DNA of 64,000 nt from Antilocapra americana (GCA_007570785.1 ML664199.1:22837907-22901906); one strand, 5' to 3'. Shown: positions 35,301 through 46,028, counted from the stretch's first letter. Translations and numbers: made by a program. Notes: generated by a model from the letters alone, not told the origin.

Positions 35301-35682
35301 GAAGAATCGATGCTTTTGAACTGTGGTGTTGGAGAAGACTCTTGAGAGTCCCTTGGACTGCAAGGAGATCCAACAAGTCCATCCTAAAGGAGGTCAGTCC
35401 TGGGTGTTCATTGGAAGGACTGATGTTGAAGCTGAAACTCCAATACTTTGGCCACCTGATGCGAAGAGCTGACTCACTGGGAAAGACCCTGATGCTGGGA
35501 ACGATTGAGGGCAGGAGGAGAAGGGGAAGACAGAGGATGAGATGGCTGGATCGCATCACCGACTCGATGGACATGGGTTCAGGTGGACTCAGGGAATTGG
35601 TGATGGACAGGGAGGCTTGGTGTGCTGCGATTTATGGGGTCGCAAGAGTGGGACACAACTGAGTGACTGAACTGTACTGAAC
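32316..35682 (+). mobile_element. BovB (RTE) LINE, nearly full length
   Basis: A 3,367-bp copy close to the full BovB size. Perfect 7-bp repeats tggatac flank it at 32309-32315 and 35683-35689 inside the L1 3' UTR. Order: a 5' region ('cccacgtccgaggtaag'); a pre-endonuclease segment ending in the opening of the APE-type endonuclease (GTWNVRSMNQGK, about 32855-32912); further endonuclease pieces, including QVYAPTSN near 33150-33175; a connector (33586-34189); reverse transcriptase (34443-35057); a C-terminal part (35342-35662); and a tgaact-type tail. In-frame stops (for example 32912 and 34344) and frameshifts (A-run at 33241-33248) kill it. Confidence 0.95.
34443..35057 (+). pseudogene. BovB reverse transcriptase fragment with YADD
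   Basis: The longest recognisable coding remnant in the window, 204 codons. It contains the RT blocks FIDYAKAFD (about residues 57-65), a GVCQGCILSP turn and the catalytic YADD box, so the palm is intact on this stretch. It ends at a premature stop, and the N-terminal RT part upstream is cut off by a TAG near 34344. A dead piece of the enclosing BovB, not an independent gene. Confidence 0.9.
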
Positions 35683-35785
35683 TGGATACGTGTATATGTA
35701 TGGCTGAGTCCCTTTGTTGTCCACCTGAAATTATCACAACATTGTTAATTGGCTATACTCCAATACAAAATAAGTTTTAAGAAAA

Positions 35786-37049
35786 AATTGAGAATTCGTA
35801 TTTCCTTTTAAAAGCAGAAAGGGTAGAGTTAAAAAAAAAAAAAAAAGATGTAGCTTGTACTGAGCTTTCCTTCGATGTTGAATTTATCCTGGAGGGCTGT
35901 TTTCCTGAACTAGGCTGACAGGGAAAGGCGGGAACCAGCAAAACTTCCCACATTCCCCTTCCAAGAAGAGCTAAAAGATGGAGTATCTATCCACCATAAG
36001 CATACACCATGTTTCTGTTTACATGCATGCCTAGCCAGCCCACACTCCTTATAAACCAAGAGGAACAAGTCCACATGACCTAGAAAGAACGTCCAGGCTG
36101 GAGGCACCACGTCCTTCTCAACATGTAACAGGCTCTGTGACATTGAGCAAGTCCCTTCCCGACTGGCTCTCTGTGACCACCAGAGACATGCAAAGCTGAA
36201 CACAAAGCTTACCCTAGTCCCTCTAGTCAGAATATTAGATGATTCCATGCCATCTTGCTTCAGACCTGCCCTGGGGAATGTGCCTCCTGGAGAGAAAGGG
36301 TTGTAGGCCAAGGTCTACTGGCAGTAGAGTTCCCCAGCAAGGGACATGAATCCGCAGGGAGAGAGCACAACTGGAATTTAATCGAATAAATGGCTAAAAC
36401 TTAATTGTTAAGTGGGAGGCTGCCTATGCCATCTGACAGATGGCACACTCCCTAATCCTACAGCTTACTGCACTGCTGGACACCATCTGAGGGACAGGGT
36501 GGGACCCAGGCAGTTCCTGCTCAACTCCCAGTTGGCCCCCACACCACTCATGCTCACACACCATTGAGGCCACTTTTACCAGAGTCTCCCGTGTGCTAAC
36601 AAGCAACCCAGGCAAGCATGTAACTATCTGAGGATATAAGAGGTCCCTGGTGGGAAAGACTCAGGGTGAGAGAACACACCTCCCTGGAAACAGATGTCCT
36701 GATCCCACGGCACAAATTGCAGTATCACATCCCCAAAATACAAGCCCTCCCATAAATCATTCAGGGGAGCCTGTTTCGTTTTCCTGTTCTGATGAAAGTG
36801 ACCCGCATGTGGGGCTCAAGGCCAAAAGTGCCTCCACACTTGAGTGCCTCCACACTTCCCCACAGCTTACTGTAAAGGGCTGACCAAAACCACGGTGGCT
36901 GGAACCGCCTCCCCCCTGCCCTTTAGAAGCTGGCATTCCCCAGGGTTCTGTCCTTCTTCCCCTCCTGTGCCAGCCTAACCCAGCCTGCAGAGCCCATCCT
37001 AAGAGTCTCCTTTCTCCCACCTTCCCAGGATCTTCTCCCATGTGACTGC
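35786..37049. other. No gene seen; A-run and small duplication
   Basis: Contains an A16 run at about 35831-35846 and a 16-bp near-perfect tandem duplication at 36827-36858. No exon or transposon recognised. Confidence 0.4.
36827..36858. repeat. 16-bp tandem duplication
   Basis: agtgcctccacacttg (36827-36842) is followed directly by agtgcctccacacttc (36843-36858); one mismatch. Confidence 0.93.
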
Positions 37050-37150
37050 AAGCATTTGTTAGAACTCACTGAAATGTACGCTAAAAATTGATGAAAGTTT
37101 TATGTATGTAAAATTACCCCTCAATAAAGTTGATTAAAATACAGTGAGGA
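37050..37150 (+). mobile_element. L1 3' tip
   Basis: 'gaactcactgaaatgtacgc', 'gtatgtaaaattacccctca' and 'ataaagttgattaaaa' match the last ~90 bp of an older L1 family, including its AATAAA. The left edge is uncertain. Confidence 0.6.
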
Positions 37151-37296
37151 GAGGGCTTCTGTGGTAGGCTTCCGATCTTCCCCCAGGATCTAGTCTTCTA
37201 TACATCTCTGGTGCTCCTTCTGCCCTTGTATTTCAGGCATTCTCCCTGGCATTATTCATTTCAATCCAATGTGCTTCTTCCTTCCTCACTGTAGAT

Positions 37297-37624
37297 TCTT
37301 TTTTTGGCTATGCTTAGTCTTTGTCGCTGTGCTGGCTTTTCTCTAGTTGTGGAAAGTGGGGGCTACTCTTCCTTTCAGTGTGCAGGCTTCTCATTGTGGT
37401 GGCTTATCCTGTTGTGGAGCACAGGCTCTAGGGTACAAGGGCTTCAGTAGTTGCAGCTTGTGGACTCACTAGTTGTGATTCCGGAGGTTTATGGCACAGG
37501 CTCAGTAGTTGTGGCTCACAGGCTTAGCTGTTCCACAGCATGTGGGATCGTCCCAGACCAGGGATTGAACCCATATCTCTTGCACTGGCAGGCAGATGCT
37601 TTACCCCTGAGCCACCACGGACAG
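37297..37624 (-). mobile_element. CHR-2-type tRNA-derived SINE, antisense
   Basis: About 325 bp. T-run and 'ttggctatgcttagtctttg' at the left, then 'ggctactcttcctttcagtg', 'ggcttctcattgtggtggct' and 'agcacaggctctaggg'. It closes with 'ccagaccagggattgaaccc' and 'ctttacccctgagccacca', the complement of the tRNA-like B and A box region. Full length by the usual size. Confidence 0.88.
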
Positions 37625-38938
37625 ATGCATGCAGTCACATCACCACCACCACCACATCATGCATGAACACTCACATCCTCTCTCTTTCGCAGTTCGCAGT
37701 CAACCTCTTATCCAATTGGCCTGTCTCTTGGCATTCTGTGTTCTGTCTTCTCTCACAATTGTTTTGTCTTTTCTAGAATTTCATTTAAATGAAATCATTC
37801 TGCAAGTACTCTTTGGTCTGGCTTCTTTCACTTAGCATAATATCTTTGAGAAGTATCCTTATTGTTGCAGGCATCAGTAATTCTGCTCTTTATATTACTG
37901 AGTAGTATTTCACTGTGCAGCTACATCACAATTTATTTGCCTAGTCATTAGTTGATTACAGTTTTTTTCAGTTTTTCACTATCACTAATAATGCTACCAT
38001 GAATACTGGAGTACAGAGCTTTAATGGATGTATGCTCTCATTTCTCTCATTAGCAGAATAGTTGCTGGATCAATGTATCTTTAATATTATAAGAAATTGC
38101 CAAGCTCTTTTCCAAAGTGACCATACCATCTTGCATTCCTATGAATGAGGGATGTTCACGTTCATTCACACATGGTTGCTCCATATCTTTGCCAAATTTT
38201 GATATTTATTATCTTTTTAATTTTAGGCATTTGAGCATATCGGTAGTGATATCTCCTTAAGGTTTAATTTGCATTTCCCTAATGACTAACGATGTTAAGA
38301 ATATTTCTATGTGTTCATTTGCCCTTTGCATATCTCCTTTGATGAATTGTTTGTTGGTTCAAACCTTTTGCACATTTTGAGTTGGCTGTTTTCTCATTAA
38401 GTTGTAAGAAGTCTTTATTTCAGATAAAAGTCCTTAATCTGATATAAAGTATGGAATATTTTTGCAAATATTTTCCCCCAGTCTATGTCTTGTCTTCGCA
38501 GTTTGTTAAGAGCCTTTTGAAGAGAAAAATTTTTCAATTTTCACAAGGCTCAATTGAAGAATGTATTTTATAGTTTAGTATGTGTGTGTCCTATTTAAAA
38601 AGTATTTGTCTAACCTAAGGTCACAGAGATTTTTTCTCATTTTTTAAATTGTTTTAGCTTCTACATTTAGGTCTATGAGCCATTTGAAATTAATTTTTAT
38701 CTATGGTGTGAGAAGGAGATTGAAGTTCTTTTTTTGTACATGAATTCTAATTACTCCAGTTCATTTGATGAAAAGATTTTCTCATAAATCTTTGCATCTT
38801 TGTAAAACTTCAGCTTATCATGAATATGTAGATGTATTTCTGGATTCTATTCTCTTCTTTTGATCTACATATCTATACACCAATTGTACAATGTCTTGAT
38901 TATTCTAACTTTACATTGAGTCTCAAAATCAGGTAGTA

Positions 38939-40336
38939 GGAATTCCAGTTGAGCTATTTCAAATTCTAAAATATGATGCTGTTAAAGTGCTGCAGTCAAC
39001 ATGTTAGCAAATCTGTAAAACTCAGCAGTGGCCACAGGACTGGAAAAGTTCAGTTTTTATTCCAATCCCAAAGAAGGGGAATGCCAAATAAAATTCAAGC
39101 TACTGTACAATTGTGCTCATTTCACATGCTAGTAAGGTTATGCTCAAAATCCTTCAAGCTAGGCTTCAGCAGTATGTGAGCCAAGAACTTCCAGATGTAC
39201 AAGCTGAGTTTAGAAAAGGGAAAGGAACCAGAGATCAAATTGCCAACAATTGCTGGATCACTGAGAAAGCAAAGGAATTCCAGAAAAACATGAAGTACTT
39301 CTTATTTCATTCGTGTGGATCATGACAAACTGTAGAAAATTCTTAGACACGGGAATGTCAGACCACATTACCTGTCTCTGAGAAATCTGTATGCAGGTCA
39401 AGAAGCAACAGTTAGAACTGGACATGGAACAGCAAAATGGTTCAAAATTGAGAAAGAAATATAACAAGGCTGTATATTGTCACCCTGCTTATTGAACTTT
39501 TATGCAGAGTACGTCACGTGAAATGTTGAGCTGAATGAATCACAAGCTGGAATCAAGATTGCCAGGAGAAATATCAATAACCTCGCATATGCAGATGATA
39601 CCACTCTAAAAGCAGAAAGTGAAGAGGAACTAAAGGACCTCTTGATAAGGATGAAAGAGGAGAGTGAAAAAGCTGGCTTGAAACTCAACATTCAAAAAAC
39701 TAAGATCATGGCATCCGGTCCTAACACTTCATGGCAAATAGAAGGGGGAAAAGTGGAAGTAGTGATAGATTTTCTTGGACTCCAAAATCACTGAGGATGG
39801 TGACTGCAGCCATGAAATTAGAAGATGCTTGATCCATAGGAGGAAAGCTATAACAAAATCAGACACCATTTTGCTGATGAAAGTCCATATAGGAAAAGCA
39901 ATGGTTTTCCAGCAGTCAGGTATGGATGTGAGAGCAGGACCACAAAGAAGGTTGAGTGCCAAAAATTGATGCTTTCAATTGTGGAGCTGGAGAACACTCT
40001 TGAGAGTTCCTTGGACAGCAAGGAGATCAAAGCCATCAATCCTAAAGGAAATTAACCTTGAATATTCATTGGAAGGACTGATGTTGAAGCTGAAACTCCA
40101 ATACTTTGGCCACTTGATGGGAAGAGCTGAATTATTTGAAAAGACCCTGATGCTGGGAAAGACTGAGGGCAGGAGGAGAAGGGGATGACAGAGGATGAGA
40201 TGGTTGGATGGCATCACTGACTTGATGGACATGGGTTTGGGTGGACTCAGGGAGTTGGTGATGGACAGGGAGCCCTGCATGCTGTGGTTCATGGGGTCTC
40301 AAAAATTTGGACATGACTGAATCTCTGAACTGAACC
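38939..40336 (+). mobile_element. BovB LINE, 5'-truncated, inside L1
   Basis: Begins within the BovB RT region ('ggaattccagttgagctatt', equivalent to about 34243 in the longer copy). It keeps the RT blocks ISHASKVMLKILQARLQQY (39113 on) and a YADD-coding segment near 39590, and ends near 40336 with 'gacatgactgaatctctgaa'. Frameshifts and stops throughout. Confidence 0.9.
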
Positions 40337-40620
40337 GATTCATTGGAAGGATTGATGTTGAAGCTGAAGCTCCAATACTTCGGCCACCTGATGCAAAGTG
40401 CTGACTCACTGGAAAAGACTTTGATGCTGAAAAAGGTTGAAGGCAAAAAGAGGAGGGGGTGGCAGAGGATAAGATGGTTAGATAGCATCACCAACTCAAT
40501 GGACATGAATCTGAGCAAACTCCTGGAAAATAGTGAAGGACAGAGGAGCCTGGCATGCTGCAGTCCAAAGGGCTGCAAAGAGTCAGTCACACCTAGTGTC
40601 TCAGCAACAACAACATAACA
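40337..40620 (+). mobile_element. Second BovB 3' end, in tandem
   Basis: Starts 'gattcattggaaggattgat', goes again through 'cggccacctgatgcaaag', 'ggacatgaatctgagcaaac' and 'gcatgctgcagtccaaaggg', and ends in a (caa)n tail. It repeats the terminal ~280 bp of BovB directly after the first copy's 3' end. The sequence differs from the first, so it is not a recent duplication. Confidence 0.88.
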
Positions 40621-40735
40621 TCCTCCAACTTGGTTTTTCTCTTTCAAAATTGTTTGGACTATTCTAAGTATTTGAATTTTTATATAAACTTTAGAATCAA
40701 TTTGTAAATTTCAACAAAAAACCCTGCTGATCTAC

Positions 40736-41214
40736 TGATCAATTTCTCCCCACCCCATGTTATGTTTTAAGTTCTTGGAAGACAAGGAACCTATCTTACT
40801 TTTCTGCATGGCTCCTGAGTAATGGTCATTCAGCTGCCTCTCTGGGCAAATGTGGCTATGATTAGGGGCAAGGGATGCAGAGGTAGAGCTAAAAGAACAC
40901 AGGCAAGAAAAGGTGTAGAATCAAATACAGACATGTAGACTGAATGGGAACTCATGTGTGATGTCAAGAGTGACTATTGTTACTACTAGTGTGTTACTGG
41001 AGGAGTAGACAGGAAAGTGGTGAATAGAAAGAAGAAAATATTTCCCTCATTACTTACATCACTGTGTTTCACAGTCAGGAAAAGTTCCAAGATGCTTAGA
41101 ACTTGGAAATTCTAGAGGGAGAAAATGGGGCTCCTGGAGGCTGGAATCTGGTGATCAATCACAGAGAAATGGAATGGAAGTTGATTGCTTTTCTATCTGA
41201 TTTCTCCTAGAAAG
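40736..41214. other. No gene seen
   Basis: Unique sequence without recognised features. Confidence 0.4.
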
Positions 41215-41375
41215 AGTTGGAAAGGTCTTAGAGATCATCAAGTTTGTGTTTTACAAGTGAACAAAACAAGAACTGGAGAGACTGAGGTCACAGAGCTAAA
41301 CAGTAAATTAGTACCACAACTAAAACTAGAAAACAATGCAGGTCCTAGGTCAATGACCTTTCTACTATATCTCAG
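41215..41375 (-). mobile_element. Ancient MIR-like SINE
   Basis: 'gttggaaaggtcttagagat', 'catcaagtttgtgttttac', 'ggagagactgaggtcacaga' and 'gcaggtcctaggtcaatgac' follow the order of an old MIR-related repeat. A second copy is at 50498-50620. A T-run follows at about 41381-41394. Confidence 0.55.
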
Positions 41376-41654
41376 CCTCTTTTTTTTTTTTTTGGCACTG
41401 TATATCCTCTCCTGCCAACTAACAGAACCATTTTGCTTCTAGAACTGGAGCTCTAAGAAGTTAAACAACTAATCAGCTCAAAACTGTTCTGAGATTCAGG
41501 GCTGGTCTATAGCTCTCCCCAAAGCTTCCTCACTCTCTGTCCACACATCAGCAGAAACCATTTTCAAGAAACCTTAGTGGCTTGTCCTCAAAATCTCCAT
41601 TGGAGCAAGCTCCCTTTCTCTGCCTTCAAACCAGTTTTGGCTTTCCCAGACTCT

Positions 41655-41805
41655 TTGGTAAAATGAAACAGGTTCTGAAGTCAGGAGATCTGCTCTCTGG
41701 ACCACCTACTCCAAACTCACCGATCACTGAACTTTTCCAAGCCACAGTTTTTCTCCTCTGTCAAGTGAGGATGATAACACCCTCTCTATCTGGTTGAAGG
41801 CTGTG
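41655..41805 (+). mobile_element. MIR SINE
   Basis: 'acttttccaagccacagttt', 'ttctcctctgtcaagtgagg', 'atgataacaccctctct' and 'ggctgtgtgaggtacagaga' are in MIR order. Confidence 0.65.
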
Positions 41806-42819
41806 TGAGGTACAGAGAAAATAGAGCAGAAATACCCTAGAAGGTGGCATACCCTGGAAGATTTAGGAATGGAGATAACACACTTCAAAAATATGCTTTT
41901 TCTGAAGACTCATTGCCAGAAGCAGGAATTACAAAGGAGGTTTAGGGGCTTGTCCTGCATGCACACTATCTTCCCTCCATTGAACTCCCTCCCCGCTGTA
42001 GGAAAACCTGATTTGGTTCTTTTATTCTCAAAAGTATGTAGAGGTTTGGGGGATGGGGAGAGTGGACTTCCCAACACTCTGCGCATCTTTCCATCTCTCT
42101 CTCTCCTTCTGGAAAGAGGCCTTTCCCAGAGATATTTGAACTCACCTTTGCTCTGGTTTTGGGGTCCCCTCCCACTTCCAGGTAATTGTGCAGCTCAAGT
42201 CTTCAACTTGAAGCACCCCTACTCCACCTCCCAAGTCTGTCCAGTGTCCTGGCCCATCTCTCGAGAGGCCTCTGGTTTGCCTCCCCAGCAGCTGCCTCAG
42301 ACAACCCAGAGCTAAATACCCTATAAGCCCACCATGCTTAAACTGAGGTTGTTTACTCACTGAACAGTTTTGAGCGTCCCCCTCCCTCCAAGTATTATTT
42401 ACTGGGGAAGAGCCATAACATCCTCAGCAATTACCTCCTTAATACCAAGCACTGACCATTCTAAATACTCCCAGATTAAACTCCATCCAGCCCCCAGCAA
42501 CCTACTTCTTTTGTTTGCCCTTCTCTCCCCAGAAAGAAGATCCCCATCTCCACTGAGACTGAACATTGGTCTCCTTCTTCCTGGTGATGCAGGATTCAAC
42601 TCTCATTCCTGGAAGGCCCCAAATTCAATGCGTCTGAAATTGACCCTAGGTTTTGCTTATCTCTCCTGCTTGCAGCAATTTAATTACTAAATTAAGGTAA
42701 TATCATTGTTTTTCTAACCACAAATGATGTTAAAATGATCAATGTCACTAATGGATAGCTGGATCTCCCTCCAGCCACATCCTCCTCCCACCTCCTAACA
42801 GCCCCCCTCCCCACCAAGG
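41806..42819. other. No gene seen; 148-codon frame without homology
   Basis: The frame at 41869-42315 (+) shows no domain and no signal or membrane segment. Its composition follows the local CT-rich DNA. No repeat recognised. Confidence 0.4.
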
Positions 42820-43140
42820 AAAACCAAACTGTCTCCTCTCCTAGTGAGAGTGCCACATTTCCATGCAAATTGAGTGTCCAGAGTGAATGGAGTGGGGGCG
42901 GTGCCTGGACTTTCTCCTCGGTTGAGTTGCTGGAGTATTTGCATAATAAAATGCGTTAACAGCTTGGAATTAATCATCTCTGCTACCCTAGATGGCCTAA
43001 AGAACTATTTTCCAGGCCTTCGTAAGTGAAAATTCTGGATGGCATTTGTAGGTAATGGAGCTTCTGTATATTTTTCTAATTATCATTAAATTTTTCTGTC
43101 TCTAAAACGTGCCCCCAACTTAGACTATCATAAACTGTTG
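42820..43140. promoter_or_regulatory. Candidate enhancer-like stretch with paired octamer motifs
   Basis: Repeat-free sequence with a perfect POU octamer ATGCAAAT at 42863-42870 and its complement ATTTGCAT at 42937-42944, facing each other 66 bp apart. Next to the second is gcataataaa, and 'ggaattaatcatc' lies near 42965-42977. OCT/POU factors bind such octamers. Regulatory activity is inferred only. Confidence 0.3.
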
Positions 43141-43314
43141 TAGGTTTCTTAGGATATTTTTATTATATGAAAATCCTTGAGCACTCAGTAAATGTACACC
43201 ATGCATGACTTCATGCATGAGGATTACCCTGGGATGAGTAGAGGTGTTCCTGAGGGGACAGAGTAGAGGCTTTGGAAACCAAAAATATCCTGGTTTGACT
43301 CTGCCTTCATGGAT

Positions 43315-43524
43315 TCCCTGGTGGCTCAGACAGTAAAGAGTCTGCCTGCCATGCAGGAAGGAGACCTGGGTTCGATCCCTGGGTAGGGGAAGATTCTCTG
43401 CAAAAGGAAATAGCAACCCACTCCAGTAGTCTTACCTGGAAAATCCCATGGATGAAGGAGCCTGGCAGACTACTGTCTGTGGGGTCGCAAAGAGTCAGAC
43501 ACAACTGAATGACTTCACTTCACT
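43315..43524 (+). mobile_element. Bov-tA SINE
   Basis: Full structure: 'tccctggtggctcagacagt', 'gggttcgatccctgggtagg' (B box) and tail 'gtggggtcgcaaagagtcag'. Flanking ttcatggat (43306-43314) and ttcacggat (43525-43533) form a 9-bp target duplication with one mismatch. Confidence 0.94.
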
Positions 43525-43595
43525 TTCACGGATGATTTAGGGAAAGTCACACATCCTTGCTAAGGTCTGGTTCCCTCTCCTGTAAAAAGAGGATG

Positions 43596-44135
43596 TGGTA
43601 GGCTACCTTCTAAAATGACCCCGATGTCCCAGCTTTCTTGTATCCATGCCCCTTGTGTACCACCCACCCCCTTGAGCGCAGGCTAGACCTAGCAGGCTGC
43701 TTCTGACAAAAAGAATATGGCAAAAGTAATAGGATGTCAATTCCAAGATTACATCACAAAACACTGTGACTTTTCTCTTCTCTCTCAACTCACTTACCCT
43801 GATGGGGCTAGCTGCCACACCGCTCTAAGCTGCTCAGGAGAGGCCCAACAGAGCAAGAAATTTAAGGTGGCCTCCAGCCAATAGCCAGTGAGGAACTGAG
43901 GCCCTCAGTCCAGCAACTCATGAGGAACTGAATCCTACCAATAGCCACAGAGTGAGCTTGCCCAGTTGAGCCTCCAGAAGAGTGCAGATCTGTCCCTACC
44001 TGGCTGGAGGCCACGACGACCCTCAGCCCAGCTAAGCTGCACCCAGATTCTTAACCCATAGAAACTGTGAGATAATTGACATAAGTGCTATGTGTTGGGG
44101 TGACCTGTTTTATAGCAATGGATAACTAATAGGGG
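43596..44135 (+). mobile_element. Ancient LTR-like repeat (MaLR-type, candidate)
   Basis: About 540 bp. Opens 'gtaggctaccttctaaaatg', 'caggctagacctagcaggct' and 'gaatatggcaaaagtaatag'; continues 'ccaagattacatcacaaaac'; ends 'acccatagaaactgtgagat' and 'tagcaatggataactaatag'. The terminal block matches that of MaLR-like LTRs. Family name uncertain. Confidence 0.55.
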
Positions 44136-44549
44136 CGATCAAACTGTGTGAACTACTGCACAGGAATGCGTCCTCCTGTGAGGTAATAGGACTTTAAAGA
44201 GTGAAGCTCCACACAGACTGGCTATTATCATTTGTTTTCAACCCAATAAGTAAGTCATTTTCCTCAGTGCTTGACTCGCTTTGTCTGAACACCCAGAGGA
44301 AGTTCTGCTCTCTTCCAAATGTCCCCATCCATGTATTTTCCAGGAGATTTTATCCCTGTGACAATTTCCATTTCAGGGCTTGGGGGTTGTTTTATTTGGA
44401 GTGTGGGCAGTACCACCTCACAGAAGATAGTAGGTAGACAATAGTGGGAAGTGAGCAGAGAGTCACAGGAAGGCTGTCCCCACAGGCTTGAAGTTTGTGA
44501 CTGACAGACTCCAACCACTAATAAAAAGTAGTGATAAGAATCATAAGGG
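44136..44549. other. No gene seen
   Basis: Unique sequence; frames on both strands lack recognisable content. Confidence 0.4.
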
Positions 44550-44715
44550 TGACAGCTACTACCACGTATTGAGCGACCACTACATGCGAGGAAATTTGCA
44601 AAGCATTCTTTCAGATCCTCACCACAACCCTGCAAAACAATTCAGAGGGCCTAAATCACTTGTTCCATGCTAAGCAGTTAGGACATATCAGTGTTGAAGT
44701 TAGAAGCAAACTCTT
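44550..44715 (-). mobile_element. MIR SINE, antisense
   Basis: 'ctactaccacgtattgagcg', 'ccactacatgcgaggaaatt', 'agatcctcaccacaaccctg' and 'ctaagcagttaggacat' follow antisense MIR order. Confidence 0.65.
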
Positions 44716-44774
44716 CTTGCTTGTACGTATTCCTTGCCTTTCATGCCTGTGTGCCTCAATAAACTATTTTTTAA

Positions 44775-45130
44775 TAAGGTGAGAATTTGTTTTGTATACT
44801 TTTTTCCCCTTAACTTTATCATGAACATTTTCCCAGGTTCTTAAGTTTTTGTAGGGGAACAGCATTTTTAAAGGCAGCATAATATTCCATTATTCAATAG
44901 ACTTATCCTTCCCTTACTATTCAGCATTTAGGCTGTTTTCGTGCATTTTGCTATCATAAATTATACCATAATAGGCATCCATGTACATACATCTGTGGTC
45001 ACATCTCCAGTTATTTCCTTAGGATAAGGCCCTAGAAGTGGGATTACAGGGTCAAATAAGCAAACGTTTTTAAGGCTCTTGATGCATGTTGCCAAATTGC
45101 TTCCCCAAAGGTTGTACCAGTTCTCATTCC
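44775..45130 (-). mobile_element. Old L1 3' region, antisense
   Basis: 'gcataatattccattattca', 'cagcatttaggctgttttcg', 'taggataaggccctagaagt', 'gggattacagggtcaaataa' and 'gccaaattgcttccccaaag' follow the order of antisense L1M 3' sequences. Confidence 0.75.
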
Positions 45131-46028
45131 CGAGGAGATAAACACTTAAGTTTGAAAGCAAAGGGAGTTTTAAAATGTGAGATAAGCCGGCACCTTGTTT
45201 AAAGGGACAATTCCTTAAGTTCCCTGCAAAGGCCCTCTGAAAACCCCTGTGAACCCCTGGCTGAGGAAACACCGTTCCGCCTTCCTGACTGGCTGGTTAA
45301 ATTCCCAACGTCCCAGATGTCATTTCATTCACAGTTATAGGAGGGGATTGGGTGGAGTAAGAGGGGAAATGGAAGCATTTGCATGATAATAAACCTGAAA
45401 CTTAATAATCATGCTTTTACAAAACGTGTATATGGTCCTTTCTTGAGGCAGCTTTTCCAGAATTGGATGACCTTCTCCAAGGGGATAAGGATATTTTTCT
45501 CTGCCAGATCTTAAGTGAGGGCATTGAAATTATTTCTATACACATACACAAAAAGGAGGGAGCTGAGGTGCAAATATTTAGTCACCCAAAGAGAGAAGAA
45601 AAGATACCACAGTGGCATTAATTATCTAGATAGTACTCAAGGCCAAAAGAAGACTCAGAAAAAAAAAATGTTTTTAATTGTTAAAATTCTCCACCCCAAT
45701 TTGTTATGCGTTGACATAGCCAAAGAATCATTGGCCTATTTTAACCTTTGAACATTTCCATTTTGCTTTTGTAAATTGGGAGAGAGAAAGGAAAAGACTA
45801 TTCATAAAGACAATGGGGAAAGGATGGCTAAGGGAGAGAGACAGAAACAGAGGAGGGGGAAAGGCTATTTTAATTCTATTTAGTTACTTGGGTTTTCAAA
45901 CCTATTAAGCTGGGTCTTAAGAAATGGAATTCAGCTTCACATATAGGCCAGGAAGGGCAGAGCCTGGCTGGTGTGGTTTTCAGAGGCCAAGAAGATTTCA
46001 GTATTCTGCCATTATTTGAAATGCCTTA
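45131..46028. other. Unique sequence with an octamer motif
   Basis: No repeat or exon. ATTTGCAT lies at 45377-45384, followed by gataataaacc, resembling the ATTTGCATAATAAAA context at 42937. Confidence 0.4.

Larger units (their letters stand above)
31870..35785 (+). mobile_element. Ruminant L1 3' end, interrupted by Bov-tA and BovB
   Basis: Three L1 blocks collapse into one 3' UTR when the guests are removed. 31870-32042 includes 'acttctggttgccatggggg' and 'catgtacacactgctatat'. 32242-32315 includes 'cacaaggaactctgctaaat' and 'agcctggatgggaggagaat'. 35690-35785 includes 'tgtatatgtatggctgagtc' and 'attggctatactccaataca'. No coding part is present; 5'-truncated. The left edge is approximate. 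Confidence 0.85.
37680..40735 (-). mobile_element. Old L1 (ORF2 end/3' UTR), antisense, interrupted by BovB
   Basis: 37680-38938 and 40621-40735 are one L1M-type element in antisense. Landmarks: 'ctggcttctttcacttagca', 'cagaatagttgctggatcaa', 'tttgcatttccctaatgact', 'attttcccccagtctatgtc', 'cctaaggtcacagagatttt'. It resumes after the BovB with 'tccaacttggtttttctctt' and 'agaatcaatttgtaaatttc'. No usable coding remains. Confidence 0.88.

Noticed and set aside
37629..37835. Histidine-rich frame near the CAC run
   Set aside because: A short (cac)n run at 37638-37656 read in frame; no gene context.
41869..42315. 148-codon open frame
   Set aside because: No family resemblance, no splice or start context, low-complexity Pro/Leu/Ser content.
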